Below the pieces are notes generated by a model. It was not told the DNA's origin. It did no database searches and saw only the letters and a program-made list of their open reading frames with translations. The translations under genes and the position numbers were made by a program. Positions 11,258 to 20,271 of a stretch of 42,906 nt of DNA are shown in pieces. Each line of letters begins with the position of its first letter. Positions within the stretch are counted from its first letter, which is position 1. This DNA comes from Methylobacterium isbiliense (lineage in GTDB: Bacteria > Pseudomonadota > Alphaproteobacteria > Rhizobiales > Beijerinckiaceae), in assembly GCF_022179325.1 (NCBI RefSeq), contig NZ_BPQQ01000106.1:1-42906 (forward strand), written 5' to 3'.

Positions 11258-12753
11258 CACGGGGTGCCCTCCTGAGCGGCGATGATCGCGTGCATGACAC
11301 CCATCAGCAGGGTGATGGTGAACAGCAAGGGATCCCAGAGCAGCGAGTAATCGATCAGCTGCTGCACGTACTCGGCGACGATCCCGCAGAAGAGTCCGAG
11401 CGCGAACAGGCCGGTCGCCCGACTGGAAGTCACTGACGCCGTCCAGGCCAGCGCGAAGCCGCGTAGCAGGAACAGCAGGAAACCTATCAGCCCCAGGAGG
11501 CCGAGCTCGGACAGAACGAGAAGATACACGTTGTGGACGGGCGCGGTGCTGCGCAGATGGACCTTGTTGCGAGCCTCGTTGCTGGACAGCGCGTCGAGGG
11601 CCATCAGTACGTAGAGATCCGGAGAATAGTGCCGGACCTCCACTCCGAAATTGTTTGGCCCGACGCCGAGCATGGGGCTCGCCTCCCACATGCGCACCGC
11701 GGCATCATTGTACGCAGCCCGGAAGTCGACCGAGGCGCTGAAATCACCCGAGAGCCGTTTCTCGATCGCAGGGGCGAGCGGGGCCACCACTGCGACGAGG
11801 AGCACCGCACCCGCCACGATCAAGCCGACCGCCCGCAGGGCCGGAAGCGACCGCCGCGCCGTCATCAGGGCGATCAGCACCAGGACCGTGACCAGCAGGA
11901 GCGCGATCGGACCGCGCGACTGGGTTAGGCCGATCGTGAGCGTGCCGGACGCGGCCACCAGGGCGGCAGCTTTGCCGATCCACGAGCCGCGCAGGCCAAG
12001 CGCGACGGCGATGAAGGGTGGCGTGATCAGGAGCAGGTAGGGGGCGAGATAATTCGGATGCCCGAGGGTTCCGGCCGCACGGCGGGCGAGTTCGGCCGGC
12101 TCGCTGGACTTGAAGATCTGCGAGAGGCCGTTCTGGCCGGAGGCGAAGGCCGCCTGGAGGATCGAGATCGGCGTCTGCAGGAGGATGACGCCCGCGAGCG
12201 CTGAGCCGATGACGACGAGGCCGCGCGTGTCGAGGTTGTACTGCAGGTAGATCAGCAGGAGGGCGAGCTTGAGATAGCGGACGATCTCGACGGTGCTCCC
12301 GATCGGCTCCGCGCTGTTGGCTGCCGAGAGCAGTCCGACCGCGATGAGCGGCAGCAGCCAGAGCACCGGCCCTCTCCGGGAGGGGCGTGGTGCCGACTGG
12401 CGCAGCACCCGCTCGACGAGCCACAGCAGCAACAGACCCACCAGACAGAGGTCCGATGGGCACCAGTACAGGCCACGACCGCCAAGGTCTCCATGCAGCC
12501 AGTCGAAACTGTAGTATTGGCGATTGTAGGTCAGTGCCATGACGTAGAGGGCGAGCAGCACCGGCTTCATCAGGCCGGCGAGCACGATGGTCGCGAACGC
12601 GGCGAGACCGGCCACCCCGACGAGCAGGAGACGCGGGCTCGTGGTCTCGAGCGAGGCGGCGAGCGGCACGCTCGCGAGGCCGAGCAGCCCGACCGCCAGG
12701 AGCGGGGTCAGACGGCCGGCCTGGGCCTCGATGGGCGAGAGACGGAGCCTCAT
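11257..12753 (-). CDS. O-antigen ligase/Wzy-type polysaccharide polymerase
   Basis: The 498-residue integral membrane protein has about 11-12 hydrophobic segments. The Wzy_C/ligase signature appears in the middle and second half: GHPNYLAPYLLL, LTQSRGPIALLL, a periplasmic loop with ASPMLGVGPNNFGVEV, and HNVYLLVLSELGLLG. In a Wzx/Wzy pathway this enzyme joins lipid-linked repeat units in the periplasm. Its place between flippase, co-polymerase and glycosidase genes favours polymerase over a lipopolysaccharide ligase, though sequence alone does not separate them. The ATG overlaps the upstream glycosidase stop by ATGA. Confidence 0.88.
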   Translation of the reverse strand: MRLRLSPIEAQAGRLTPLLAVGLLGLASVPLAASLETTSPRLLLVGVAGLAAFATIVLAGLMKPVLLALYVMALTYNRQYYSFDWLHGDLGGRGLYWCPSDLCLVGLLLLWLVERVLRQSAPRPSRRGPVLWLLPLIAVGLLSAANSAEPIGSTVEIVRYLKLALLLIYLQYNLDTRGLVVIGSALAGVILLQTPISILQAAFASGQNGLSQIFKSSEPAELARRAAGTLGHPNYLAPYLLLITPPFIAVALGLRGSWIGKAAALVAASGTLTIGLTQSRGPIALLLVTVLVLIALMTARRSLPALRAVGLIVAGAVLLVAVVAPLAPAIEKRLSGDFSASVDFRAAYNDAAVRMWEASPMLGVGPNNFGVEVRHYSPDLYVLMALDALSSNEARNKVHLRSTAPVHNVYLLVLSELGLLGLIGFLLFLLRGFALAWTASVTSSRATGLFALGLFCGIVAEYVQQLIDYSLLWDPLLFTITLLMGVMHAIIAAQEGTP

Positions 12754-14864
12754 CGGGCCGCCCCCAGGCGAAAGGCCGCGACCGACACGGGCGGTAGGAC
12801 GAGGCGCAGGCGCGCACCCGGCGCGACGGGCCGGGTCTCAAGGGTGATCTCGTCCCGGCCGTGCGGGCGAGGCGCACCGAAACTGGCCGTCTGCGCGAAG
12901 GACAGGCCGGGAACCGAGATCATGCCGGTGCCGCGGGTCGCATCGGGCGCGGGGCCGCTCAGGAGTTCCATCGACCCCGCGCGTGTCTGGTCGAGGTCGA
13001 GGTCGATCTCGGCGGGAGTCTCCAGGCTCGCATTCGAAAGAAGGATCGCGAGTTCGCCCGTCTCGGTGAGCGACGCCACGGCCTCGACCACGGGGGCGGC
13101 GTCGACCCTGTCGATGAAGCCGATCGGGCCGCCGGAGAACGTCGGCCCGTCCACGCGCGTGCCGATCAGGCGTCCCGACAGGTTGGTAGCGTAGAGGCGC
13201 AGCACCTCGAGGGCGGGAGTTGCTGCGTAACCGCCGCCGGTCTTGCGGCCGATCCAGCCCGCATTCAGGAGGTCGCTGAGCTTGAAGAACTCGGCCTCCG
13301 TCACGCCGGGCGTCCGCAGCAGGACGTTGAGGACCCGCGCCACGTACAGGCCGGACCCCAGGGTCTTCACATGGTCGAAATACCGGTTGGCCGGATCGAC
13401 GGCGAAGAGCGGACCCCACTCTGTGACGGCCAGGGTGAGCCGGCGCCCGGCCTGCGCGGCGTGGAGCTGACGCATTGTCGTGACGAGGTTCGCTGCCATG
13501 TTGACCGGCGCGGCCAGCATGGCCCTGTAGACGGAAGCGGCACTGCCGCCCTCCGGCCCCGGCAGCAGGGGCGCGTAGCCGTTGTGGATCGCGAGCCCGT
13601 CGATCTCCGCGGCGAGCGCGGACAGGACCGTGTCGTTCCAGCCCCGATGGGCGTTGAAGCGGTAGCGCCCGAAGTTCTCCAGGCCGATGGCGTAGAAGCG
13701 CGCCGCAGGATCGACGGCCCGCACGGCCGCGATGGTCGCGCGGGCGCGCTGCACGTAGGTCTGCGGATCGGTCTGAGCGTGCGAGATGTCCTGCCCCATG
13801 TAGAGCTCGTTGCCGAGTTCCCAGGTGACGCGCGGCCGGGCATCGTCGCCCAGGCGCGCGCGGACGTAGCGCGCCCACTCGGCCGCGAGCGCCGGCGTGC
13901 CGCTGCCAAGGTTCAAGGTGAGCAGCAGGTCCGCACCGATCCGGCGCGCGGCCTCGATGATCTCGTCCGTGCCGACGACATTCGGCGATTCCTCCGGCTC
14001 CCCCGGAGCGTGCAGGGCCCGCGGCCGGGTCGCCTGGGGACCGACGCCTTTGCGCCAGTCGTAGCTGTCCGACCAGCCCCCGCCCGGGAAGCGCAGGACG
14101 CTGACGCCGGCGGTCTTGGCGAGCGCCAGCATATCGGCGTCGAGCGACCGGGTTGCGCTGTTCCACAGTCCCTGCGCGTCGCGGATCCATTCGACGTTGG
14201 CCCCGAACAGGTGCCGACGCACGGGGCCGAGATCCTCGGCCGGCACGAGGGAGACCCGGGCGGCGATGGCTTGAGCGTGCTTGTCCGCGAGCGCCGGCGT
14301 CGGGTCGGGCACGAGTTCGATGTCGTCGAAGTAAGTGGTCCCGGTCTGGCCTTCGGCGACGAGGAACACGATCGCTTGCCGAGCCGTGGTCGGCACGGCC
14401 TCGTCGGAGCGGAGTGAGTGCACGCTCAGGGGCGGCACGCCGTCGGCGCGCAGGACGAGGCGCGCGCCGACGGCGGCACCGCTCCCGTCGAGGAACGCGA
14501 TGCCGACTACGGCGGCAGCGCCACCCTCCGCGCCGAGGCGGGACCGCAGGGTGAGCGGCCGGCCGGCGAATTCCGCAGCCGAGATGATCTGGCCGAGACC
14601 AAGCGGCTTGTCGCCGCCGCGATTGCGGCCGTTTGGAGACAGCGCGAGCGCGCGGCCCGCCGCGCCCGCGACCGTAACCTGCCGTACCTCGCCCTTGTCG
14701 GCGGCCTGACTCTCCTGGTTCCAGCCGGGGGGCGGCGATCCCGCCTGTTCGAAACCCGCATTGACGAGCTGGAGGCTCGGCGCCGGCTGGGCCGCGACGA
14801 GAACGAGGCCGAGCAGGCCGGCGCACAGGGCGCCTCCGGCCGCGAGGAGTCGGATGCGCTTCAT
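12750..14864 (-). CDS. secreted GH51-like glycosidase with N-terminal carbohydrate-binding-like domain
   Basis: The 704-residue protein has a signal/anchor segment (KRIRLLAAGGALCAGLLGLVL). A CBM-like beta domain (about 28-185, ending TTYFDDIELV) and a TIM-barrel of GH51 alpha-L-arabinofuranosidase type follow. Visible catalytic residues are Glu353 in WELGNELYMG (acid/base) and Glu482 in AVTEWGPLF (nucleophile). LRFPGGGWSDSYDW is a further family feature. A C-terminal beta domain closes it. ATG 14864 with ggagg 7 bp upstream is preferred to a TTG at 14870. Lying between flippase and polymerase with 2-bp and overlapping junctions, it probably trims or releases the polymer in the periplasm. Exact glycosidic specificity is unknown. 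Confidence 0.8.
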   Translation of the reverse strand: MKRIRLLAAGGALCAGLLGLVLVAAQPAPSLQLVNAGFEQAGSPPPGWNQESQAADKGEVRQVTVAGAAGRALALSPNGRNRGGDKPLGLGQIISAAEFAGRPLTLRSRLGAEGGAAAVVGIAFLDGSGAAVGARLVLRADGVPPLSVHSLRSDEAVPTTARQAIVFLVAEGQTGTTYFDDIELVPDPTPALADKHAQAIAARVSLVPAEDLGPVRRHLFGANVEWIRDAQGLWNSATRSLDADMLALAKTAGVSVLRFPGGGWSDSYDWRKGVGPQATRPRALHAPGEPEESPNVVGTDEIIEAARRIGADLLLTLNLGSGTPALAAEWARYVRARLGDDARPRVTWELGNELYMGQDISHAQTDPQTYVQRARATIAAVRAVDPAARFYAIGLENFGRYRFNAHRGWNDTVLSALAAEIDGLAIHNGYAPLLPGPEGGSAASVYRAMLAAPVNMAANLVTTMRQLHAAQAGRRLTLAVTEWGPLFAVDPANRYFDHVKTLGSGLYVARVLNVLLRTPGVTEAEFFKLSDLLNAGWIGRKTGGGYAATPALEVLRLYATNLSGRLIGTRVDGPTFSGGPIGFIDRVDAAPVVEAVASLTETGELAILLSNASLETPAEIDLDLDQTRAGSMELLSGPAPDATRGTGMISVPGLSFAQTASFGAPRPHGRDEITLETRPVAPGARLRLVLPPVSVAAFRLGAAR

Positions 14865-14866
14865 TC

Positions 14867-16249
14867 TCAATCCTCCGCCCGGAGATCGCGGCCGGCGAAG
14901 ACGGCGAGGCCGAGCACCTGCCGAGCCGTGAGGGCGAGGCCGAGGCCCGTGAGGGCCATCGTCATGCAGGTGGCGGCGGCCGCGCCCGTCATCCCGAACC
15001 GCGGCACGAGCAGCAGGTTGCCCGTCACATTGGCGACGATGCCGAGGCCCGTGACGACCGCGATGCGGCGTTCATTGCCCGAGGCGATCAACGCCGTGCA
15101 GGCGGCGCCGCCTGCCGCGAGCCCCACGTGCGCGACCACCAGCAGGCACAAGGCCGGCGCGCCGGCCCGGAAGTCCGACCCGAACAGCCCGAGAAGCGGG
15201 CCCGCGGCGGCGGCGAGTAGGAGACCGGCCGCGGCCGCGAGGGCGAGAGCGGCGCGGCTGGCCTGAGCGAGCGTCCGGGCCGCGGCGCCCCGCGCGCCCC
15301 GCGCGAGCTGTTCGGCGAGCAGGGGCAGCGCCCGCACGGTCGCGGCCGCACTTCCCAGGGAGATGAGGGCGGCGAAGCGGGCCGCGACGCTGTAGATGCC
15401 GGCCGCCTCCGGATCGGCCAGGGCCGAGACCACCATGACGTCGAGCCGCTCGGCCAGGGCCGCACCGCCGACGAGGAACAGGAGCAGCAATCCCGGCCGG
15501 ATCCAGACGCTGGGTGCGGGCCGGCCGCGGGCCGCGAGCGCATGGCGGGCGAGCGGATGGCTGACGAGCGCGCGGCGCAGGGAGCCCGCGGTCGCGAAGA
15601 GCGCCGCCACGCTCGCGAGCCCTACCGCGACCAGGGCCGTGACGGCATCCAGCAGGCCGAAAGCCGGCAGCGCCAGCACCGCGCCCAGGCCGGTGGCCGC
15701 GAGGGGGCGCACCACGACGAACGCCGCTTCAGCCGCGAAGGGACGATGGAGGGCCTGCAGCAAGGCCGTCGCGGTCTGCGCGGCCGCGAGCAGCAGGACC
15801 AGCGGACTCGCGGCCGCTAGGGCACGAGCCAAGTCGGCCTCACCCCCGTGCAGCATCAGGGCGGCCGCGATGAGGATGCCGCTCCCGAGAAGTCCTCCCC
15901 CGACCGTCATCACGGCGGCGGTGTCGAGATAGGCTCGGGCGTGCGCGTGCGCGCCGTTGCTGAGGTAGACGGGCAGGAAACGGGAGGCCGTCAGCGGCAT
16001 GCCGCCGGCGGCGAACAGGGCGATCAGGGCCGCCGCATTGAAGGCCGTCGCGAAGGTGCCGTAGGCCGCCGTGCCGAGAAGGCGCGCGAAGGCGAGGTGC
16101 ATCGCCAAGCCGAGCGCGCAGCCGATGATCTTGAGGCCGAACAGCAGGACGCCGCTTCCCGCCACGCTGTTCGCGAGACGCCGCAGGGACGCCGGACGTT
16201 CACTGCGCTCCGTCGGCGCCTCGACCCATCGCAACCCGGTCGTCCTCAT
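14867..16249 (-). CDS. Wzx-type polysaccharide flippase (oligosaccharide/MOP superfamily)
   Basis: The 460-residue membrane protein has about 12-14 hydrophobic helices, starting with LRRLANSVAGSGVLLFGLKIIG and AFARLLGTAAYGTFATAF, the usual opening of the polysaccharide transporter family. Later features are RLDVMVVSALADPEAAGIYSVAARFA and SGNERRIAVVTGLGIVANVTGNLLLVP. It moves undecaprenyl-linked repeat units to the periplasmic face. The start is ATG 16249, which overlaps the exoP-like stop in TGATG; a longer upstream frame has Arg/Pro-rich nonsense residues. The first 25 residues form a cytoplasmic tail. Confidence 0.88.
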   Translation of the reverse strand: MRTTGLRWVEAPTERSERPASLRRLANSVAGSGVLLFGLKIIGCALGLAMHLAFARLLGTAAYGTFATAFNAAALIALFAAGGMPLTASRFLPVYLSNGAHAHARAYLDTAAVMTVGGGLLGSGILIAAALMLHGGEADLARALAAASPLVLLLAAAQTATALLQALHRPFAAEAAFVVVRPLAATGLGAVLALPAFGLLDAVTALVAVGLASVAALFATAGSLRRALVSHPLARHALAARGRPAPSVWIRPGLLLLFLVGGAALAERLDVMVVSALADPEAAGIYSVAARFAALISLGSAAATVRALPLLAEQLARGARGAAARTLAQASRAALALAAAAGLLLAAAAGPLLGLFGSDFRAGAPALCLLVVAHVGLAAGGAACTALIASGNERRIAVVTGLGIVANVTGNLLLVPRFGMTGAAAATCMTMALTGLGLALTARQVLGLAVFAGRDLRAED

Positions 16250-18432
16250 CAGACCTGCTCCAGGCGAGCGGGAACGAAGCGGCGCACGCGGTTGAGGACG
16301 ATGCCGATCGGCTCCACGCCGAGCCACCTCAGGGCTTCGAGGGCCGCGATGTGGCGCGCGGCGGCGTGCCGGCCGGCGCGGACGACCAAGAGCGTCGCAT
16401 CCGCCCGGCTCGCGCAGAGGGGCGCCTCCGCATCGCTCAACAGGGGCGGCAGGTCTAGGATCACGAGGCCGGCATCGCCTTGCAGGCCTGGGCAACTCGC
16501 GAAGTCTCCCCGCAGGAAAGCCCCGGCCGCCTCGGCATCCTCCCAGGTTCCCACGACCAAGTGGTCGCCGACGGCAGTCAGGGACAGACCGGCGGGCAGA
16601 TCCGGCGAGGTCGGCAGGGGGTCCAGGCGGACACGGAGGGCCCGAGCGTGGTGCAGCAGGGCTTGGCTCGTCGAGCCCGATATGAGGCGCACCGCCTTGC
16701 GGCCACGCCGGGCCATGCCGTGCGCGAGCGCGAGGGCCATGGTGGAGGCGCCCTCCTCCGCCTCGGCGGCGGCGACGGCCAGGACGGCCTTCCGCTCGCC
16801 GCGCAGGCGTTCACTGACCGTGACGACCAGTCGGTCGAGGGCGACCCGCGCCGCCGCAGCGGCGGGATCGCACTGCGACCAGACCTGCAGCAGGCGATCG
16901 TGTTCGGGCACCTCGCTGGCCAGCGGCAGGCCGAGTTCGGCGGCAGCCTCCTCGCCCCGGTACAAGCGTCCGTCGAAGACTTCGCGGACGAGCGCCCAGC
17001 CGCAGGCGAGCACGCTCGAACACAGCGTGATGATGCCAAGCATCGAGAGCTTGCGCAGGCCGATGGGCGTGCCCTCGGCGGCCGCAGGCTGCACGACGAC
17101 CACGTTGGAAAGCCGCGCGTTCCTGAGGGCGGCGATGTCGCGCGCCTCTCCGAGACGCTTCTCGGCATCGCGGTAGCGCGCCTCGGCGAGTTCGCGACGC
17201 CGCTCCAGCGACTTCCAGCCGGTCGCCGCATCCTGGAACTCGCGCAGCGCCGTCACGACCTTCTCCACGCGCTCCCGCGCCGTCGTCTCGACATGGGCGA
17301 GATCCTGAACCTCGGCCTCGAGCTGCCGGAGCAGCACGACCGTCAGGGCTCCGAGCTTGGCCTCGATCTCCCTCACCTCGGGCGCACTGACCGAGTTGTT
17401 GACGAGGAGACGTTCGCGCTCGCCGAGCAGCGCTACCATCGAGGGCGCCATGCTGAGGGCCGGCGAGTTCGGCGGAAAGGTCCCGAGACCCACCGGCTCG
17501 CGCTGGTTGGCCGTCCGGCTTAGGACGCGGCTCAGCCGGTCGAAGCGCCGCCGCGCGAAGTCAAGTTCGAGAGTCTGGCGTTCAAGCGCGCGCTGCGCCT
17601 CGACGAGGTCGGCCTCGAGCAGGGGCGCACGGCTCGCCGCGTTGCGCGTGTCGTGCTCGCGCTCGAACACGGCCATCTCCGCCTCGACCGCCTCGACGGC
17701 CGCCTTGGCGACGTTACGCTTGGTATGGAGGAAGTCGATCTCCCCTCCCCCCTCGAACACGGCCGAGCGGAAGTTCGTGTAGATCTGCAGGAACCGGTCG
17801 AGGAGCTGCACGGCCTGCGCCTCGCCGGGCCAGCGCAGGCTCACCGAGATGACGTCGGACCCCGGCGCATTGTCGAGGATCAGCGACTGGGCGAAGACTT
17901 GGCTGACCGCGGCCGAGCGCGATTGCGGCGTCTTCAGGCCGACCATGACCAGGATCGCATCGGCCCCGTCCCGCGCCCCCTGGTAGAGGTCCGAGCCGAG
18001 GCGCTTCAGGCGATCGTACAGGCCCGTCGGTTCCGGCCGCGCCTCCGGCGCGCCGAGATTCAGGTCTGCGATCAGGCGCGAGACCAGCACCTCGTTGCGC
18101 AGGAGATCCATCTCTGACTGCACGGCACCGCGGGTTTGCGCCAGGAACGTGACGTTGCGGTCGGAGCCGAGCAGCGGCGAGGGCGTCTGATCCACGCCGA
18201 CGCGAACGTAGAGCTTCGCGTTGGCCTGGAACATGTTCCCGCGCACCAGACTCAGGTAGCCCAAGCCGCATAGGATGCCGATCCCGACGACGGCGGCCAT
18301 CTGCGGCAGCCACTTGAACACCACGAACAGCAGGGTGGCGCCCGTATCCCGGACGCCCGATCCCGTGACGGTGCGCGTCATCGCGCGCGACTTAGCGGGC
18401 GGCAGCCCGATTTCCGCTTCGAGCTTGGTCAT
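16249..18432 (-). CDS. exoP: polysaccharide co-polymerase, ExoP/Wzc-like, with degenerate kinase domain
   Basis: The 727-residue protein has a first membrane helix at about 33-62 and a Wzz domain (FQANAKLYVRVG, SEMDLLRNEVLVSRLI). A long periplasmic coiled coil (about 195-440) leads to a second helix near 455-480. The C-terminal cytoplasmic part corresponds to the BY-kinase domain of Wzc/ExoP and controls chain length with the polymerase and exporter. The Walker A site reads EEGASTMALA where active kinases have GEGKST: the lysine is missing. The Walker A' DxDxR motif is also absent (RLISGSTSQ), and there is no C-terminal tyrosine cluster. A Walker B-like LVILDLPPLL remains. The domain is therefore probably not an active tyrosine kinase. 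It overlaps both neighbours. Confidence 0.85.
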   Translation of the reverse strand: MTKLEAEIGLPPAKSRAMTRTVTGSGVRDTGATLLFVVFKWLPQMAAVVGIGILCGLGYLSLVRGNMFQANAKLYVRVGVDQTPSPLLGSDRNVTFLAQTRGAVQSEMDLLRNEVLVSRLIADLNLGAPEARPEPTGLYDRLKRLGSDLYQGARDGADAILVMVGLKTPQSRSAAVSQVFAQSLILDNAPGSDVISVSLRWPGEAQAVQLLDRFLQIYTNFRSAVFEGGGEIDFLHTKRNVAKAAVEAVEAEMAVFEREHDTRNAASRAPLLEADLVEAQRALERQTLELDFARRRFDRLSRVLSRTANQREPVGLGTFPPNSPALSMAPSMVALLGERERLLVNNSVSAPEVREIEAKLGALTVVLLRQLEAEVQDLAHVETTARERVEKVVTALREFQDAATGWKSLERRRELAEARYRDAEKRLGEARDIAALRNARLSNVVVVQPAAAEGTPIGLRKLSMLGIITLCSSVLACGWALVREVFDGRLYRGEEAAAELGLPLASEVPEHDRLLQVWSQCDPAAAAARVALDRLVVTVSERLRGERKAVLAVAAAEAEEGASTMALALAHGMARRGRKAVRLISGSTSQALLHHARALRVRLDPLPTSPDLPAGLSLTAVGDHLVVGTWEDAEAAGAFLRGDFASCPGLQGDAGLVILDLPPLLSDAEAPLCASRADATLLVVRAGRHAAARHIAALEALRWLGVEPIGIVLNRVRRFVPARLEQV

Positions 18433-19424
18433 CCGATCTCACCGATCCGCTCGATGTAGTTCCGGTACCAGGCGACCGTCTCGGCCAGGGCGTCCGCCGT
18501 GCTCCACCGCGCCGTCCAGCCGACGATGCGTCGGACCTTCTCGGCACTGAGGTGCTGGGCGTCGATCTCCGATCGCGCCTCGCCCAGGACCACCGGTTCG
18601 AGATCCGGGCGCCGGCAGGCGCGGAGGATCTCGTTGGTGAAGGCCATGGTGCTGAGCGGCGTCTCGTTCGACAGGTTGAAGGCCTCGCCCGCCACCCCCG
18701 GCTGGTGCATCGCCTCGCCGATGGCGAGGTAGCCGGCCACGACGTCCCGGACGTAGATGTAGTCGCGGACCATCGTGCCGTCCGAGCGCAGCACCGGACG
18801 TTCACCTCGCAGCGCCCAGCGGATCGTGCCGGGCACCAGCCGGTTGAAGTTGAGGTCGCCGCCGCCGAAGAAGTTGCCGGCCCGCGTGATGCAGATCGGC
18901 AGGTCGTACGTCTCGAAGTAGCTGCGGGCCAGAAGGTCGGTGCAGCTCTTGGAGACGTCGTAGGGCGCGCGCCCGACGAGCGGCATATCCTCCGTGTAGG
19001 GGAGGACATCGGAACTGCCGTAGCTCTTGTCGCTTGAGGCGACGAGGATGCGTTCGACCTTGCCGTACACCCGGCAGGCGTCGAGCAGGTTCCAGGTTCC
19101 CCGGATGTTGGCCTCGAAGGTCCCTACCGGGTCGCGGAGGGCGGTGCCGACGATCGGCTGAGCGGCGAGGTGGAAGACCGTGTCCACCTCGTACTCGTTC
19201 ACGGCACGGCGCAGGCTCTCCGGATCCTCCAGCCGGCCGTGGACCACGAGGTTGGGCTTGGCCAGATCATTCGCCAGCGAGTTGCCGTAGGCATTAAGGT
19301 CGCGCACGTAGCCGACCACCAATGCGCCGCTCTCGCGCAAGGTTCGCACCGTCCACGAGCCGAGAAATCCAGCCGACCCCGTGACGAGGACGCGCTTGCC
19401 GGACCAGAAGGGGCGCCTGCTCAT
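18429..19424 (-). CDS. rfbG: CDP-glucose 4,6-dehydratase-like NAD-dependent sugar dehydratase
   Basis: The 331-residue extended SDR has the nucleotide motif VTGSAGFLGSWTV. FHLAAQPIVGTALRDP and EANIRGTWNLLDACR are characteristic of RfbG. It continues with ASSDKSYG, the catalytic APYDVSKSCTDLL Tyr/Lys pair and ITRAGNFFGGGDLNFNRLVP. The enzyme would convert CDP-glucose to CDP-4-keto-6-deoxyglucose. The upstream, 4-bp-overlapping cytidylyltransferase supplies CDP-glucose, which supports this call over other sugar epimerases. Later enzymes of CDP-dideoxyhexose synthesis are not in the window. Confidence 0.85.
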   Translation of the reverse strand: MSRRPFWSGKRVLVTGSAGFLGSWTVRTLRESGALVVGYVRDLNAYGNSLANDLAKPNLVVHGRLEDPESLRRAVNEYEVDTVFHLAAQPIVGTALRDPVGTFEANIRGTWNLLDACRVYGKVERILVASSDKSYGSSDVLPYTEDMPLVGRAPYDVSKSCTDLLARSYFETYDLPICITRAGNFFGGGDLNFNRLVPGTIRWALRGERPVLRSDGTMVRDYIYVRDVVAGYLAIGEAMHQPGVAGEAFNLSNETPLSTMAFTNEILRACRRPDLEPVVLGEARSEIDAQHLSAEKVRRIVGWTARWSTADALAETVAWYRNYIERIGEIG

Positions 19425-20158
19425 CGAACAACCTCCAGCTCACGGGCCCGCACGACGGCCGGGCGCGGCTCGATCCAATCGAACTCGCGGCTCTCGAACA
19501 TCGCTTCCAGCTCCTGCTGATCCTTGAACGTATCCATCGACTTGAAGAAGCCATCATGCTCGAAGGAGAACAGTTTTAGGCTTCGCAAGAGGGAGGGAAA
19601 AACCTCGCGTTCCAGGCTGCTGCCTTGCCAATGGCCAAACACGGCCTTGTTCATGATGCAGTAGCCGGCATTGATGCGGTGCTCGCGCAGGACCGGCTTC
19701 TCTCGGAACGCGCGGACGCGTCCCTCGCGATCGGATTCGATTGTTCCGTATTGCGAACGAAGCGGGACGTTGGTGATGGTAGCGAGGCCGTCGTGACTGC
19801 GGTGAAAGGCACGCAAACTGTCGAGATCGACGTCGCAGAGCCCATCCGAGTAGGTGACGAAGAACTCGTCGCCCAGGCGGTCCTGACAAAGGCGCACGCG
19901 ATCACCGGTGTCGGCCTCGTCGCCGGTATCGACGAGCTCGACGTTCCAGCCCAGGGACCGCCCGGCGAAGTAATCGAGTATGATCTCCTTGCGATACCCG
20001 AGCGACAGAACGAAGTCCGTCACCCCCTGGCTCGCGAAGATCTGCATGACCCGCACGATGATCGGCTTTCCGCCGATCGGCATCATCGGCTTCGGCAGGT
20101 AATCCGTGTAAGGATAGGCGCGCGTGCCGCGTCCTCCTGCGAGAATAAGAACCTTCAT
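19421..20158 (-). CDS. rfbF: glucose-1-phosphate cytidylyltransferase-like nucleotidyltransferase
   Basis: The 245-residue protein begins MKVLILAGGRGTRAYPYTD, the nucleotidyltransferase loop, followed by the PKPMMPIGGKPI lysine motif. It then shows TYSDGLCDVDLD (metal site), AGYCIMNKAVF and FFKSMDTFKDQQELE, all of RfbF type. The reaction makes CDP-glucose from CTP and glucose-1-phosphate. ATG 20158 has a GAGGAG ribosome site; an upstream in-frame start lacks one. It is the first gene of the seven-gene overlapped operon ending at 10220. The next gene, probably CDP-glucose 4,6-dehydratase, uses its product. Confidence 0.88.
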   Translation of the reverse strand: MKVLILAGGRGTRAYPYTDYLPKPMMPIGGKPIIVRVMQIFASQGVTDFVLSLGYRKEIILDYFAGRSLGWNVELVDTGDEADTGDRVRLCQDRLGDEFFVTYSDGLCDVDLDSLRAFHRSHDGLATITNVPLRSQYGTIESDREGRVRAFREKPVLREHRINAGYCIMNKAVFGHWQGSSLEREVFPSLLRSLKLFSFEHDGFFKSMDTFKDQQELEAMFESREFDWIEPRPAVVRARELEVVR

Positions 20159-20271
20159 GTTTACTATCTCCTCTGCGTGTTGATGTTGACCCGTGCCGCA
20201 GCCACGCAAGGACGAAGTCATTGTCGTGGTCTGATACTTGCGGTGATGTGCCCGATCGCGCGATGGGGCGA

